64,000 nucleotides of DNA, from positions 26,468,033-26,532,032 of the forward strand of contig NC_135170.1 of NCBI RefSeq assembly GCF_041146795.1. Reading direction: 5' to 3'. Below, in pieces: positions 1-11,896 of the stretch. Source of the DNA: Maylandia zebra. Lineage: Eukaryota > Chordata > Actinopteri > Cichliformes > Cichlidae. The translations under genes and the position numbers were made by a program. Position 1 is the stretch's first letter; each line of letters starts with the position of its first letter. The notes beneath the pieces were generated by a model. It was given only the letters and a program-made list of their open reading frames with translations. It had not been told where the DNA came from and ran no database searches.

Positions 1-591
1 CTGAGGTTGACTCAATAGAGGACTCATTTACTGGTGTTTTTATTGTGTCATTGAAAGATTCTGTCTGCATTTTTTACATTGTTTTTGTACCAGCTAACAG
101 TCAGGTATTTGTCGGAGCAACAAATAGTGTTAATGATGTCACACTGCAGCCAATTCTGTGTTTCTTCTCCCATCACATTCACATGCTGTACAGAATCATC
201 AGCTTCTGGATTCTCTGGCGAACAACATTAGATGAAAAACTTAGTTACTTATTTTAATAATTATTAACTTTCTCTTTGCACTGTATATATTTAAAATGAA
301 ACTTACTAAATACAATAACTTGAAAGTCCTTGCTGACTTCGTGAAACTCATTTAACTTTATTTTGCACTTGGCCTTCTCATTCCAGTCTGACAGTGGCAC
401 TGAGTGGGAGATAAACATTCCTTCATCTTCGATCTGAAAGATTTCATTTCCAACTGTCTAGTACATCCACTCATGTTCATCCAATGTGATGGTGCAGTTT
501 ACAGTGAGAGGTTTTCCTTCATATTCTGCTATAATCTCAGGTGGATCCAGAATAAAAAGGTTGTCCTTTGTTATGCATGTGCTGTAAGCAT
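1..591 (-). pseudogene. ICAM-like Ig gene fragment, first D1 and D2 exons, broken
   Basis: Two Ig-domain exons are visible on the minus strand: a D1-type exon (591-307, 285 nt, the same length as the first D1 exon of gene 2) and a D2-type exon running off the window (214-1). Both keep the splice sites and phase of the intact paralogues. The D1 exon has an in-frame stop where gene 2 reads GMYFTVGNE, and its C-terminal Cys (ECSK in paralogues) is changed. In the D2 exon the frame slips after SWYKNN. No signal exon lies between it and gene 1. The best reading is a decayed relative of the first exons of gene 2; the rest lies outside the window. A sequencing error could explain one lesion but hardly all three. 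Confidence 0.75.
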
Positions 592-778
592 CTGTAAACC
601 GCCAAGATCGATATTTTTATTTGGATACAAAAAGTAAGCTTTGCTCCCCTTTTATGGTTTACACCAGTAATGCATGTTTCTGATGTTTGGATTGTAGCCC
701 TTGTTCTCTGGTTTCAAGCAATAAACGTATAATGGACATATCTGTTATTTGACACTCTATTGTGTCACTGTAAATAAA
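592..778. other. Unassigned flank of the broken ICAM-like fragment
   Basis: Between the D1 exon acceptor and the LINE fragment I see no coding signal. It is AT-rich and resembles the start of the intron that follows the signal exon in genes 2 and 3. Confidence 0.4.
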
Positions 779-1135
779 TTAAAGAAATAACCCTACAATA
801 ATACATAAAGACAAAAAAAACAAAACATCTATCATATGACCCCCTATGACCTCCAGTGGAACACCAAGGCGTTCCCAGGCCACCCAAGAGATATAATCTC
901 TCCAGCGTGTCCTGGGTCTGCCCCAGGGCCTCCCAGTGGGACATACCTGGAATACCTCACCCATGAGGCGCCCATGAGGCATCTTTCTCAGATCCCCGAA
1001 CCACCTCAACTGTCTCACTCAGCTCTCTCTTCACCACAACAGACCGGTACAGCATCCGCATCACTGCAGCCAAAGCGCCAATCCGTCTGTCGATCTCCCG
1101 CTCCCTTCTCCCGTCACTCATGAACAAGACCCCGA
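779..1135 (-). repeat. Non-LTR retrotransposon fragment (3' part of the RT ORF)
   Basis: On the minus strand it reads LGVLFMSDGRREREIDRR, then RQLRWFGDLRKMPHGRL and [13 protein letters not shown]. These are landmarks of the C-terminal part of a very common fish LINE reverse-transcriptase ORF. The stretch that usually joins the two landmarks is absent, so the copy is internally deleted as well as 5'-truncated. Related pieces lie at 24715-26455, 29110-29385 and 29860-30033. The clade was not assigned. Confidence 0.75.
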
Positions 1136-1578
1136 GATACTTAAACTCTAATATTTAACGACTAAAAAGAAGCTGCCTTGTGAGGAAAGTGAAAAAGAAA
1201 TAAAAAATAATACATGAAAACAGATTTTAATCCAAATAGAGGACACAACATGGGTTACTGTTAACAGTTTCCTGCTTCATAGCACTGGATAACACAGTAT
1301 TTTTGCATCACAAGTGTAACCTTTTTATTGTTTTGCACATTTATACTGTTTTCAGGTCTATGAAGTTTAGAAATGGATCATAATCCATTTATGTGTAAAT
1401 ATGCTTTTCATTTTCTAGCTTTTAATGAATCAATGACTCATATATAAATATGTAACTTGAAATTCAATAATGTAATTAATCTGTAAAATACTAACAAATC
1501 TAAATTGTATTAATGAGTTTGACACGCAGAACAGAATGCAGCAAAGATCCTACGCATTGCCATTGGCTTGTGCAAAAG
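1136..1578 (-). other. 3' flank / 3' UTR of ICAM-like gene 1
   Basis: Downstream of the gene 1 stop codon. Positions 1150-1250 match the region 3' of gene 2 at 11280-11390 (shared AAGAAGCTGCCTTGTGAGGA), so the duplication that made genes 1 and 2 included the 3' end. A minus-strand AATAAA lies at about 1323-1328. Confidence 0.55.
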
Positions 1579-4500
1579 TCAAATGGCTATATTAGACATT
1601 TGGCACTCCGGAACAAAATTGTATTGTCCACGTTTTTTTTGCCGGTTGTGAAAATAGACCACGAGGAGGGTAAGACCGATGATCAATAGAGTGAGAAAAG
1701 CCCAAATAGCTGGAAAGAGGACTTTACTGGTATTGCCTGTAAGACCAACAAAATAAAACAACATGTGACTTCTGTTTAATACATCATGCCATGCATTGTT
1801 GAAATTAAACATCAGTAATTTTTTCCTACATTTCCATAACTGTTCTGCACAGAGTCAGTAATCATACCTTTTATCATCAGTGTGACGAATCGTGTATTTC
1901 TCCCAACTTTATTCTCTGCAACACAAATGTAAAAACCAGCATTGGTAGACGTGGCTCTAGTGATAGTGATTATCTTCTGGTGCCCCTCAGTGGTCACATT
2001 TGAATTCACAGCAGGTGTGTAAACCCATCTGATGTTTGAAGGTGGGTTACTGTCAGCACTACAACTTAAAGTAACATCTTCACCCTGGAGCACCTGCTTG
2101 CTTTCATTTCCATTCTTGAACTCAGGAGAATCTGGAAAAAATACAAAATTTTGAAAGTAAGTAATGTCCTTCAAAATATATTATCATCTCAAAAATTATA
2201 TATTTTCACTGTGGAGAAATCATAAAAAGACAATATAATTCTGAAAATTTTAAACTTACACAAAATTTCAAGATACAGTGTGTGTTCAGCTGTTCCATGT
2301 GTGTTGTGTGCATTAAGCAAGTATTTTCCACTATCATTCTTTTTCCAGAGCTGTGGGGAAACCATCTGTTTGCCATCTTTAAGCCAGGTGAGGGTGGGTG
2401 TAGGTAATCCTACTGGTTCACAGATACTTTGATGTTTATCATTCACTGTGATTTCATAGTGCTCTTTGCAGGTGAAAGAAGGACTGTCTGTAAAAATGGT
2501 ATCAGATTCATTTAAATAAATAAGTAAATAACTGAAAACAAAATATTATCTTGTCAATACTTTAGTGTGTTTTATCATTATTCGGCTAAAATATAAAATG
2601 ACCCAGGTCTGATGCACTCACATTCCACTGTGATATGAACTGAGGTGTTGCTTCTGCCACGACTGTTTTGAACTACAGCCGTGTACTTTCCTGAGTCAGT
2701 CCTGGTCAGTGACCTCGATGGATTGATGAGTTTCTCCTCATAGAACCACTGAACAGTGGGAAAAGGGTTCCCATCAGGCTGACAGGATAACATGTCAATG
2801 CTGAAGGCAGCACTTTCATTAACAGTGACGTAGTCTGGACAAGATTCCATGAATGGTTTATCTAGGAAGGAATATCAACATAGATTAATTTATATTTCAT
2901 AGATCACAGAGCTGTGTCTTAGATTAAAAAATATGAAGTAAATTGGTGGGAATCTTACAAAGAACAACAGCAGTGTAAGGTGGTGAGGTTACATTAGGGG
3001 GGAACTTTGGTCCTTTGGGTCCGAGGTGCAGCTCAGCCTCACATCTAAAGGTTAATCCATTGTAATCTCTCTGAGTGGAGATTCTCAGGGTAGAAGATGC
3101 GTTTACTGGAGTCATAGTGGAGTCATTAAACATCTGTGTGAGCACAGTTTCATTGCCTCTGTACCACGTCACTGTGAGATTTTGAACAGGAGCCACATTG
3201 ATGACATCACACTTCAGATCATACTCTCTGCCCTCCACCATTGAACCATGACCCATGTCAGACACTGACACAGAGTCTGGAGTTTCTGTAAACAAATCAA
3301 AGTGGGGAAAAGAACAATCAAATATAAGCATACAGAAAATATGCATTATTTCACACATGATGTTGCTGGTTGCAAATAAATTTTCATTTTGACTAAAACG
3401 TACTAACAATTGAATCAGAGTAATTAGAGGATAATAGATACCTGCTGAGCATTATAAGTGAAATCACTGTTGTATTATAATACAAATATCAGTTCATGTA
3501 GTTTATAACACAATAAAACAGTGTGTGCACATGTACTTACTATAAACAGTGATGAGTGGACTCACAGTACACTGGATTCCATCATTTAGAGTAACATAGC
3601 AAAAAGGATTTGGACTCCACTCTTCCACTTTGTCAACCCTCCAAGTGACAACAGGAGGACGCTCAAATCCTGTACCTCCAAATGGAGCCTCCCAGCCCAT
3701 CCCTTCAACATCTGTGGCTGATGTGCTGCAGTTGATTAAAACTGGATCTCCAAATCTCACAACCATTTCAGAAGGTGTCAGTGTTAAAGGGCAACCTGCT
3801 ATTCACAAAGAAATGTTTTCAGTCACAACAGTCAACAGTATGTGACTATGTCTAGCCTGTTTCAGTTTAAGCGTTGTTTTCATTAAGTTGCATGATCAAA
3901 AGAATGTTTTGTCTCACTCTCATTTCTTTTTGTTGCATGTTGAAGCTGTGGTTGGAGCCCTGTTAAGATTGAACCATGCAAAATATGATTTTTTGCCATT
4001 TTTCAAGTGGTCTTAAACTACATGAAACAGAACAAAAAACTAAATCAAAAAACAAGTTCAAACTACAGAACTCACTAAGTGCCCAAGACACTAGGGGAAG
4101 AAGATCAGGAAACAGAATAACACCCAGGAACTACTCTGATGAAGATCAAAGGGAGACTGAGACAATATAGACACAAGAGAGTTATTAGGGGAAGCGGAGA
4201 CTAATAGGAAACACTCAGGAACTCAGGAATAGCGTGGCGAGTAAACTCATCACAACTCACAAGAGACAAGAGAGTATCACAATAAAACAGGAATCGAACA
4301 AACACAAAGACCTACTGATACAAACCTGATTCAGAAAAAGAGCAAACACAGAGACAAAATGCTGTTTAATCACAGAGACAAGACAAACAGCTTGTGGACA
4401 AGAGAGGAAACTTGCACTAATACAAAAGAGCTAAGAGCTAAGCTAATTCAGAAGCATTAAGGAAATGACATTAAATTAAATACCATAGAACTAGAACATA

Positions 4501-5010
4501 AATTATTAATTATTTACCCAAAAGTAAATCAAAAACCACCAAAACTCAAAACACATAACCCAAGATCCTAGCAACAAAGTTTTGTAAATGGTGCTAGATT
4601 CTGATGATTTACTGATGATGTTTCAACCATAAATAACACTTTTAACTTGAAAATGTTAAATGTTAAAAATTCAGATGTTATATCAGTGACAAGTTTCATC
4701 TTTTTTATTTTAATTTGAATCTCATTAAAAGGGAAGCATTTACAAAGCACCATTATTTTCAGTTTGTCGTTACCCTCGCTGCTGACATGTGGAGATTGTG
4801 GCCATTGAAACTAAATGCAAGCCATAAACTGAAAGTGAAGTTAAAAAAGAAAGTAAAATGTTTTGTTCTTAACTGCCAAATGAAATACTATCCAACCTAT
4901 CCTTTCCCACCTGCATTACACAGCCAGTTTATGACACATAGAGCTCTTAAGCACTCACCACACACTGAAAAGATGAGCATGGGGAAGCCCAGCATCCAGA
5001 CAAGCAGCAT
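1579..5010 (-). CDS. ICAM-like gene 1: five-Ig-domain transmembrane adhesion receptor
   Basis: Seven exons, all joined in phase 1: 5010-4959 (signal, starting MLLVWMLGF), 3795-3541 (D1), 3285-2959 (D2), 2861-2622 (D3), 2487-2260 (D4), 2131-1868 (D5) and 1736-1579 (TM and tail). They sum to 507 codons plus stop. D1 is an ICAM N-terminal domain with paired Cys and GMGWEAP, which aligns with GIETPLP of human ICAM-1, where the Glu binds the integrin MIDAS metal; here it is Glu53 of the precursor. D2 has the ICAM D2 pattern (NVAPVQNLTVTWY); D3-D5 are C2/I-set with many N-glycosylation sequons. The TM segment (FPAIWAFLTLLIIGLTLLVV) is followed by a short basic tail ending SNIAI. Compared with gene 2, a small indel ends the tail early. 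Expected role: cell-surface ligand for leukocyte integrins. The family is sure; one-to-one orthology is not. Confidence 0.9.
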
Positions 5011-5110
5011 GTTTAGTCAGCATACAGGATGAAGCAGATGGATGGAGGAGGTGAAGACTGTTTCAGGATTGCCCAGCAGAAGTTCAGTTTCAGGATTTGC
5101 ATTAGATATC
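5011..5110 (-). promoter_or_regulatory. 5' UTR / proximal flank of ICAM-like gene 1
   Basis: Sequence just upstream of the gene 1 ATG resembles the flanks of genes 2 and 3 (CAGTGTTTCAGGAT-like text). An out-of-frame ATG lies 13 nt upstream of the start in all three genes. No TATA box is evident. Confidence 0.45.
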
Positions 5111-5990
5111 CTGCAGTACAGGATTCAACGTTATCTTTACAGGTCCCCAAATAGCTCGTCTTAATTGATTATCCTACAATCACATTTTTACAACATTTGT
5201 CATTGTCTAAAAACTTAAATATCTGGCCAATTACAACTATGACAAGTACAGTAATCCATGTCATCAATAGTGGGCAAATATTTGTCCAACTTATCTTTTT
5301 AAATAATAGTAGATATAATACAATATGTTTTTTTAGTTGTTGTTTTTTAATTAGGTTGTTTACATCTATATGTAAGACACATGGAAGAGAAAATAATTGT
5401 AAAGCTCAAGATTCAGACAAAATCTAAACATTGAAAAATGTGTCCAGGATTAACTTTAAAAAGCTTCACTTTCCACAAAAGCAACATGTTAGTAATTTTA
5501 AAAAAAAACACTCTTTGTTTCAACTACTAAATGTTAAAGAAAAAACTGGGAAAACACAGGGCGCTAACTGTGAACGCAAAGTTCTGCAAACACAAGAGAG
5601 TTTCTACGCATTCATTCCTTGCCAGAAGACCTCTGGTGTTAACACAGATTCTATAAAAGATTGATGCAGCCACCAAGCCTGTCATGAAGACTCGAGCTGA
5701 TAACACTTTGCACACACTCCTGTGTTGCTTTTGTTGATATGGATGAATCACATGCTCCACATGAGAGACGTGCAGCTACTTTGACTGAGCTAATGCTTGA
5801 AGTTGATTGTGGTGGTGGATACTATGTACACTCTGTCAGGACAAGGGGTGAGAGAATTTGTTACTTTTTCACTTACAATACATGTAATAATTAATTAATG
5901 TAAATATAACTTTAAGCGTGCATTTTTTGCTTTCTGCCTGCTGCCAAGAAAAGTTTATCAGCACTTATGGTCCTACCAGTGGAAACTAAC
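5111..5990. other. Intergenic, no gene seen
   Basis: AT-rich DNA without splice-flanked exons or protein-like frames. The short open frames here have no recognisable composition. Positions 5935-5990 may hold the degraded 5' edge of the adjacent LINE. Confidence 0.4.
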
Positions 5991-5994
5991 CACT

Positions 5995-8190
5995 GGTAAC
6001 ACAAATGACCTACTTTTGGAGGAGGAAAGAAAATGTACAGCACACACACCAGGTTAGTTCATTATGACATTTATAAAGAGAAACTTCACAATTATAATTT
6101 ACAACTGAGGAATGCAAGGAGGTCCTACTTCTCTGACATCATCACTAAAAACAGCCATAATGCTCGGGTCTTATTTTCTACAGTTGACAGGCTAACAAAC
6201 CCTCCTGTGTCAGTGGCAGCTGAACTTCATTCAACCATGGCCTGCAATGACTTTGCCAAATTCTTCACTGAAAAAATCCAAAAAATTAGACAAGCAATTG
6301 GTACATCAACAGCAGATCCAGGATATGTACTGTGTCCACCAAAAAACTGTTTAAACACCATGAAACAGTTTCAACCTATTAACAGCAAAGACCTGGAGGA
6401 CATCTTAGGTCAACTGAACTCCTCCTCCTGCTGTTTAGATGTCCTGCCAACAAGTTTTTTCAAAAAGGTCTCAAAGACTTTAGAGTCAGACCTGTTACAG
6501 ATCGTCAACTTTTCTTTATTATCAGGTGTGTTTCCAGAATCACTAAAAACTGCTGTAATCAAACCTATACTGAAAAAGGACAATCTTGACAAGACACAAA
6601 TGAACAACTACAGGCCGATCTCAAATCTCCCGTTTTTAAGTAAGATCATTGAAAAAGCAGTTTCTCAACAGCTCAGTTACTTCTTAAAACAGAATAATTG
6701 CTACGATGCCTTCCAGTCAGGTTTTAGACAGAACCACAGCACTGAAACCGCTCTGACCAAAGTGTTTAATGACATATGTCTGAATACAGACAGTGGAAAA
6801 ATGTCAGTCCTAGTTTTACTGGATCTCAGTGCAGCATTTGATACAGTTGACCACAACATATTACTCAAACGACTGGAGAACTGGACAGGTCTTTCAGGAA
6901 CTGTACTAAACTGGTTCAAAACATACGTAGAAAACAGGAAATACTTTGTATCAATAGGTAACTTCACATCTGAGCAGACAAGTATCACATGTGGAGTTCC
7001 CCAAGGTTCCATCTTGGGACCCCTTCTGTTTAACATCTACATGCTCCCACTGGCACAGATTATAAACAACAACAAAATAAACTATCACAGCTATGCAGAT
7101 GACACACAAATATATATCACAATGTCACCAGGAGACCGAGGCCCTGTACAGGCTCTTGGTAAATGCATTGAGGAAATCAATGACTGGTTGTGCCACAATT
7201 TTCTCCAGCTAAACAAAAACAAAACTGAGGTAATAGTCTTTGGCGCCAAAGAAAAACGATTACAGGTCACCAGAGAACTTCAATCTATACATCTAAAAAC
7301 CACAAACCAGGCGAGAAATTTGGGTGTAGTGATGGATGCAGACCTAAACTTAGAAAAACACATTAAGACAATAACAAAGTCAGCTTACTATCACCTCAAG
7401 AATATATCAAGGATAAAAGATCTTATGTCTCAACAGGACCTGGAAAAACTAGTCCATGCATTCATCTTTAGTAGGCTTGATTACTGTAACAGCATCTTTA
7501 CAGGTCTACCTAAAAAATCAGTCAGACAACTACAGCTCATTCAGAACTCTGCTGCTCGAGTCCTCACTAAGACCAAAAAAGTGGACCACATCAGTCCAGC
7601 TCTGAGGTCCTTACACTGGCTGCCTGTCCGTCAGAGGATAGACTTTAAAGTTCTGATGCTGGCCTATAAAGCTCTGAATGGTTTAGGACCAAAATACATC
7701 AATGACCTCCTGACCCAGTATGAACCATCCAGATCCCTCAGGTCATCTGGATCCGGTCTTTTATCAGTTCCCAGAGTCAGAACCAGACACGGAGAAGCTG
7801 CATTCAGCTTTTATGCTCCTTATATCTGGAACAAACTCCCAGAAAGCCTCAGATCAGCTGAAACACTCAGTTTATTTAAATCCAGGTTGAAGACTCACCT
7901 GTTCTCAGCTGCATTTGAATAAAGCACCAAATCCACACTTTAAGCTTAAATTTCAAAACTTACATTTAACTACTGATTTTATCTACTGTTCTGATTTTAT
8001 CTGTTTTGATTTTATATACTGTTGTTTGTTTGTTTGTTAATTAGTTAGTTAGTTTATTTGCTTGTTTTAATCAATTTTAAATCATGCTTTTTATTTGTTC
8101 TTGTTTCTAATGTCTCTGTAAAGCACTTTGAATCACCTTGTTGTTGAATTGTGCTATACAAATAAACTTGCCTTGCCTTGCCTTGCCTTA
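5995..8190 (+). mobile_element. L2-clade LINE, 5'-truncated, with long intact RT frame
   Basis: An open frame of 629 codons (6033-7922) covers the reverse transcriptase of an L2/Maui-like non-LTR retrotransposon: NYRPISNLPFLSKIIEK, LLDLSAAFDTVDH, GVPQGSILGPLLFNIYM and the catalytic YADD at residues 354-357, then the C-terminal region (LHWLPVRQRIDFK, SLFKSRLKTHLFSAAF). The endonuclease half of ORF2 and any ORF1 are missing, the usual 5' truncation of reverse transcription. The 3' UTR ends in AAATAAACTTGCCTTGCC, with the TTGCC repeat tail typical of the clade (about 8160-8188). The uninterrupted frame over 1.9 kb suggests a fairly recent insertion. The exact left border is uncertain. Confidence 0.92.
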
Positions 8191-9559
8191 GTTATAGTTG
8201 ACTGAAACTTCATCTGCTGCACCTCACATATTTCTATGAGATGGTGACTTTGAGCAACAGTGCTGCAAGGGCAAATTTAGAAACAATGTTTTAATTTAAG
8301 TATAGCTAATACCCACACATGCTCTTCTTGTGTGAGGAGTGACATGTTGAGATGCTGCAAAATTTTCACTTTCACTATGACACACAAAGATCCCCTAGTT
8401 TGAACATTGCTGGATTTTTATGTGAAACATAATAGGAAATTTTAGGATTCTGATTTCCTCTGTTTTAAGTTGATTTGGCTGAGTGGAAGGCTCTACATGT
8501 TTTATCTTATAGATATATTCATCTGTACAAGTTATCTTTGGAATGTTCTGACTGTAATCTGTGACCATGATGGGTAGATAATGTGTTTCTATGCTTCTAC
8601 GCTTGTTGTCATTCTTTGTCAAAAGCCATGCAGACTGCTGTTGTACTCTGTACTGTTGTTTGACCCCTTTGCAAAGACAAATTAAAACCTCACAAAGACA
8701 AGCTGTTTGTGTAGATCAGTTTCTTTCAGATTTCCATAACACCACTGAACTTGACACCCTTGGACCTTTGGCTGTGCATAGCTCTGTCCATAAAAATTAC
8801 AAATAGAATGGTTGATAAATGGCCGCCCTGGCAGAGTTAATTCATGTGTTTGGAATTATAGTTATAAAATTTAAACAAGATCTATATTATTAAAAGAATG
8901 AACAGACTGTTTTTGGGTTTTTTTGCTTTGTTTTTTGGTGCTGTTAGGCTCCGTCTTATTACAAATTTGTTATACAGGGCATTAACTGTGAACAGTTTTT
9001 GTCTTGAATAACTTTTGCAAAGTAGACAAAAAATTCGTTTGACTTTTTACTCAAGTTAGAACCTTACTGAACGACCTTTATGGTGCCAGAGATTGTCATG
9101 ATCGTGTAATTTTAATAGTTTTTAAAATTTAGCAGTTGTGGTTCTGATTTCTATTCTTTTATCAGGTTTTCTGGTTCCTACTGTTGTTTACTGTGTAACT
9201 TTCATTCTTTTTCATTGGTATTCTGTTCCTCTTCTGTTCTATATTCTGTTAGTACTAGTTCTCTCAGTCTTCCCTCTGTGTGGTAAATGTCCTTTGAATT
9301 TAGCTTGATATTCAGTAATGTACAAAATACTAAGAAACTAAAACTTTAAACTAAATGTTAAAGAGTACAGAGTATAATGCCTGCATTCAAAATATATTAA
9401 AGTAAAAGCAGAAAGTAGCAATACAACACGTAAATGTTAGGCGATGTACTCATCTGCATTCGGAATGGTCCTGTCTCAGCTGTCCTCCAATGGTGTCAGG
9501 CATTAAACAGTACTAACAAAACTATATTACTACTTTAAGGCACTTCTAAGTTGGTTTCA
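8191..9559. other. Intergenic, mostly unassigned
   Basis: No convincing gene. Around 9090-9300 there is T-rich text of the kind seen in the dispersed repeat at 36780-37350 (ATCAGGTTTTCTGGTTCCT and similar), probably an old copy. The rest shows nothing I recognise. Confidence 0.35.
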
Positions 9560-10860
9560 CTTTTCATATCGTGACTATTAGCTTCTCACTTCTTTCCTCA
9601 CCTTGCAGAAAATGTATGTTAATGACACTGACAATATCATACATACAAACGAGGCAGATGATAGACTCACCCAAAGCCCTGTGTCCAAATCAACGGTCAC
9701 TTATTTGGCCGAACTTTCAGATTATTTCTCTCACACAAAAAAAGAAAGAAAAAAACCTCTCCAAAGTTATCCCAACAGCTTGGAGGACGCCCCAAGGGAG
9801 TACAATCTCAGCATGATGTAAACCTGCTCCGGCGTTTCTTTCTTCAGTTCAAACTCGAAATCAACACCATGAACATTTAACTCGGGCAGTTCTTGTTCTT
9901 CCAAAAAAAATTTTACATTGCGACAAAAACAGGAACAAACTAGTTTTCGCATCCCCGTCAAGCGAAAATACTACTAGTCTGTGTCGCATCTTGATAAGCC
10001 TGCACTGGTCAAAGTTGTACTTCTGCATTGATAGTGTACTTCTTTAATCTGGTGTATAAAAAGGATTCCCCGAGATACAAGCTCCGGAAATTCTGATTCT
10101 GTGCTTTGCTTGGGTTTTATATTGCATCGGCTGTGATTTTAATCTGTGGCTGTATTCTTTCTTGATGCATGTTTTTGTTGTAAAAGTCGAGGTTTACTTA
10201 CAGCTGAGCGAGTTCATGTCCTTGAAGGACACTGTCGTCAGCCAATCAGGACAGGGAGCCACCAGGAAGGGACCAATGAAGTGGTCTGGTGGGAGGGACA
10301 GAGACACGGTGCAGAGAGACCTTGCTGTGGGGCAGGAGGAGAGGTGGGGAGGTTCTCGTCCAGCCTTGTGAGGTGAACAACTGGAACTGCTAGAGACGGA
10401 GAAATACAGAAGTGCAAAACGAGCGGAACTACGAGAGAATCGGTTGCGGATAGAGTTAAGATCTGTGCTCAACTATTAATGTTCTTATAAGGAAATGAAA
10501 TCCAAATTTGGTAATTCGGAGCAAATGACTGCCGGTTGTTCATCCTTTGCACAGGGGATCAGCGCCCAGCACGCTATAGATTGAAAAACACAGGTTAGTG
10601 CATTCCAACTCGGGAGGGATCTGATCCTCCAAATTTCTTGTGGACCTGATCAGTGAATTTTGATTGCACTTTAAGCTTTGTGTTAGGGAGCCTCTGAGTA
10701 TAAAGACTTTTTGTTCAGTCAATTGCCTGAGACCCATAGCTTTGGGTTTTGCTTTTTCTTGTGATTTTTAATGCTTAATAAAGTTTTTCAAATGTTGTAT
10801 TGTTGCAAATAAATTATTTTTAGATTTACTAATGAGAGTCTTTGTTATTCAAGGTACTCT
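9560..10860 (+). other. Unrecognised transcription-unit-like block (TATA box to polyA signal)
   Basis: A TATA-like GTGTATAAAAAGG lies at about 10050-10062 and is followed about 710 nt later by CTTAATAAAG (about 10769-10780), with a T/G-rich tail. Between them a short frame reads GEQLELLETEKYRSAKRAEL, which is charged and protein-like. Upstream, a splice-acceptor-like tract (TTTCCTCACCTTGCAG) at about 9592-9607 precedes a 70-codon frame, and the minus strand has a frame containing ELNVHGVDFEFELKK. I recognise none of these. It could be a small lineage-specific gene, a pseudogene, or the remains of an LTR-type element. Confidence 0.3.
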
Positions 10861-11896
10861 TTCGTGATAATCAAAACCCAAGGCTCGGACTGAAGCAAAC
10901 ATTATGCTCCTTTAGCATAATGGATATTAACTAAAACATAGTTCTTTATCCTTCACTGTCTGAAAAACCTCTGAACTACTGGCATGTATTGGTCATTGTA
11001 AAATAGTGTGTTTGGTCACAATTCACCTGTAATGACTTGTTAAAGGCCTTTAAAAGGAAAAAGAAAACACATATCCTCATCTTGTTTATTTAAGTATTTA
11101 TTTAATTAACTGAAAATAAAACCTAAGGAAACCATCACTTTACACTCTGACTAATACTGGGCGACACCCACCTTTTTGAATCAAATCATTAAAGATCCAT
11201 AATTAAGTTCTGATGCATGAAAATAGGATATTTTGTTTAAATACAGTGACGGCTGAACAAGGTACACAACTCATATTTCAAGACTGAAAAGAAGCTGCCT
11301 TGTGAGGAGAAAGAAAAAGACAGCAAAATATAAAAATAAGATTTTATTCCAAATAGAGTACACAACAAGTGTTTCTGAATAAACATTTTAATGTACAGGT
11401 TTGGTTAATAGTCCTTAAAATGGCTTGTATGTAACAAAGCAGAAATAATAATAAGACTGTTGTGAAATATAACTCTGGAAAATGAGAAATGTGGAAGTAC
11501 TGTTCTTAAAGTGAGATTGTCACTTCTATATCGTCATAGGCCAACAGACCTTTTGCTAGCAGGCAAAGTGTGCTTCAAGTGCATTAGCTATGCTAAAGAA
11601 ACACAAATTGTATTTGTGACAATAAATTAATTGGACTTTAAATTTTAATGTGTTTTTGGCAATGTATTAACATCTGTCGTTCCATACCTTTCAAAGAGAT
11701 GCTGGTCATCATAGAAAGAGATTGAGTTTGTCTCTCTTTGTTTAAGGAAGTAGAATAAATCCTGTGATTAAAGCTGTAAACAAGCTTATGATCCATTCTT
11801 CTGTATTTTAATAAACAGTTGCAGGATTTTGGATCACCTCCCTACCTGAAACCCACCAGGCCAGGGGGCAACATTTGATATACAGAACAGGATTCG
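10861..11896 (-). other. 3' flank / 3' UTR of ICAM-like gene 2
   Basis: No gene. Positions 11280-11390 match the gene 1 3' flank, and 10960-11110 resembles the region 3' of gene 3 (30280-30490: CTCTGAAC, TATTGGTCA, TATTTATTTAATTAA). A minus-strand AATAAA lies at about 11343-11348. The three long genes therefore share duplicated 3' ends. Confidence 0.55.
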
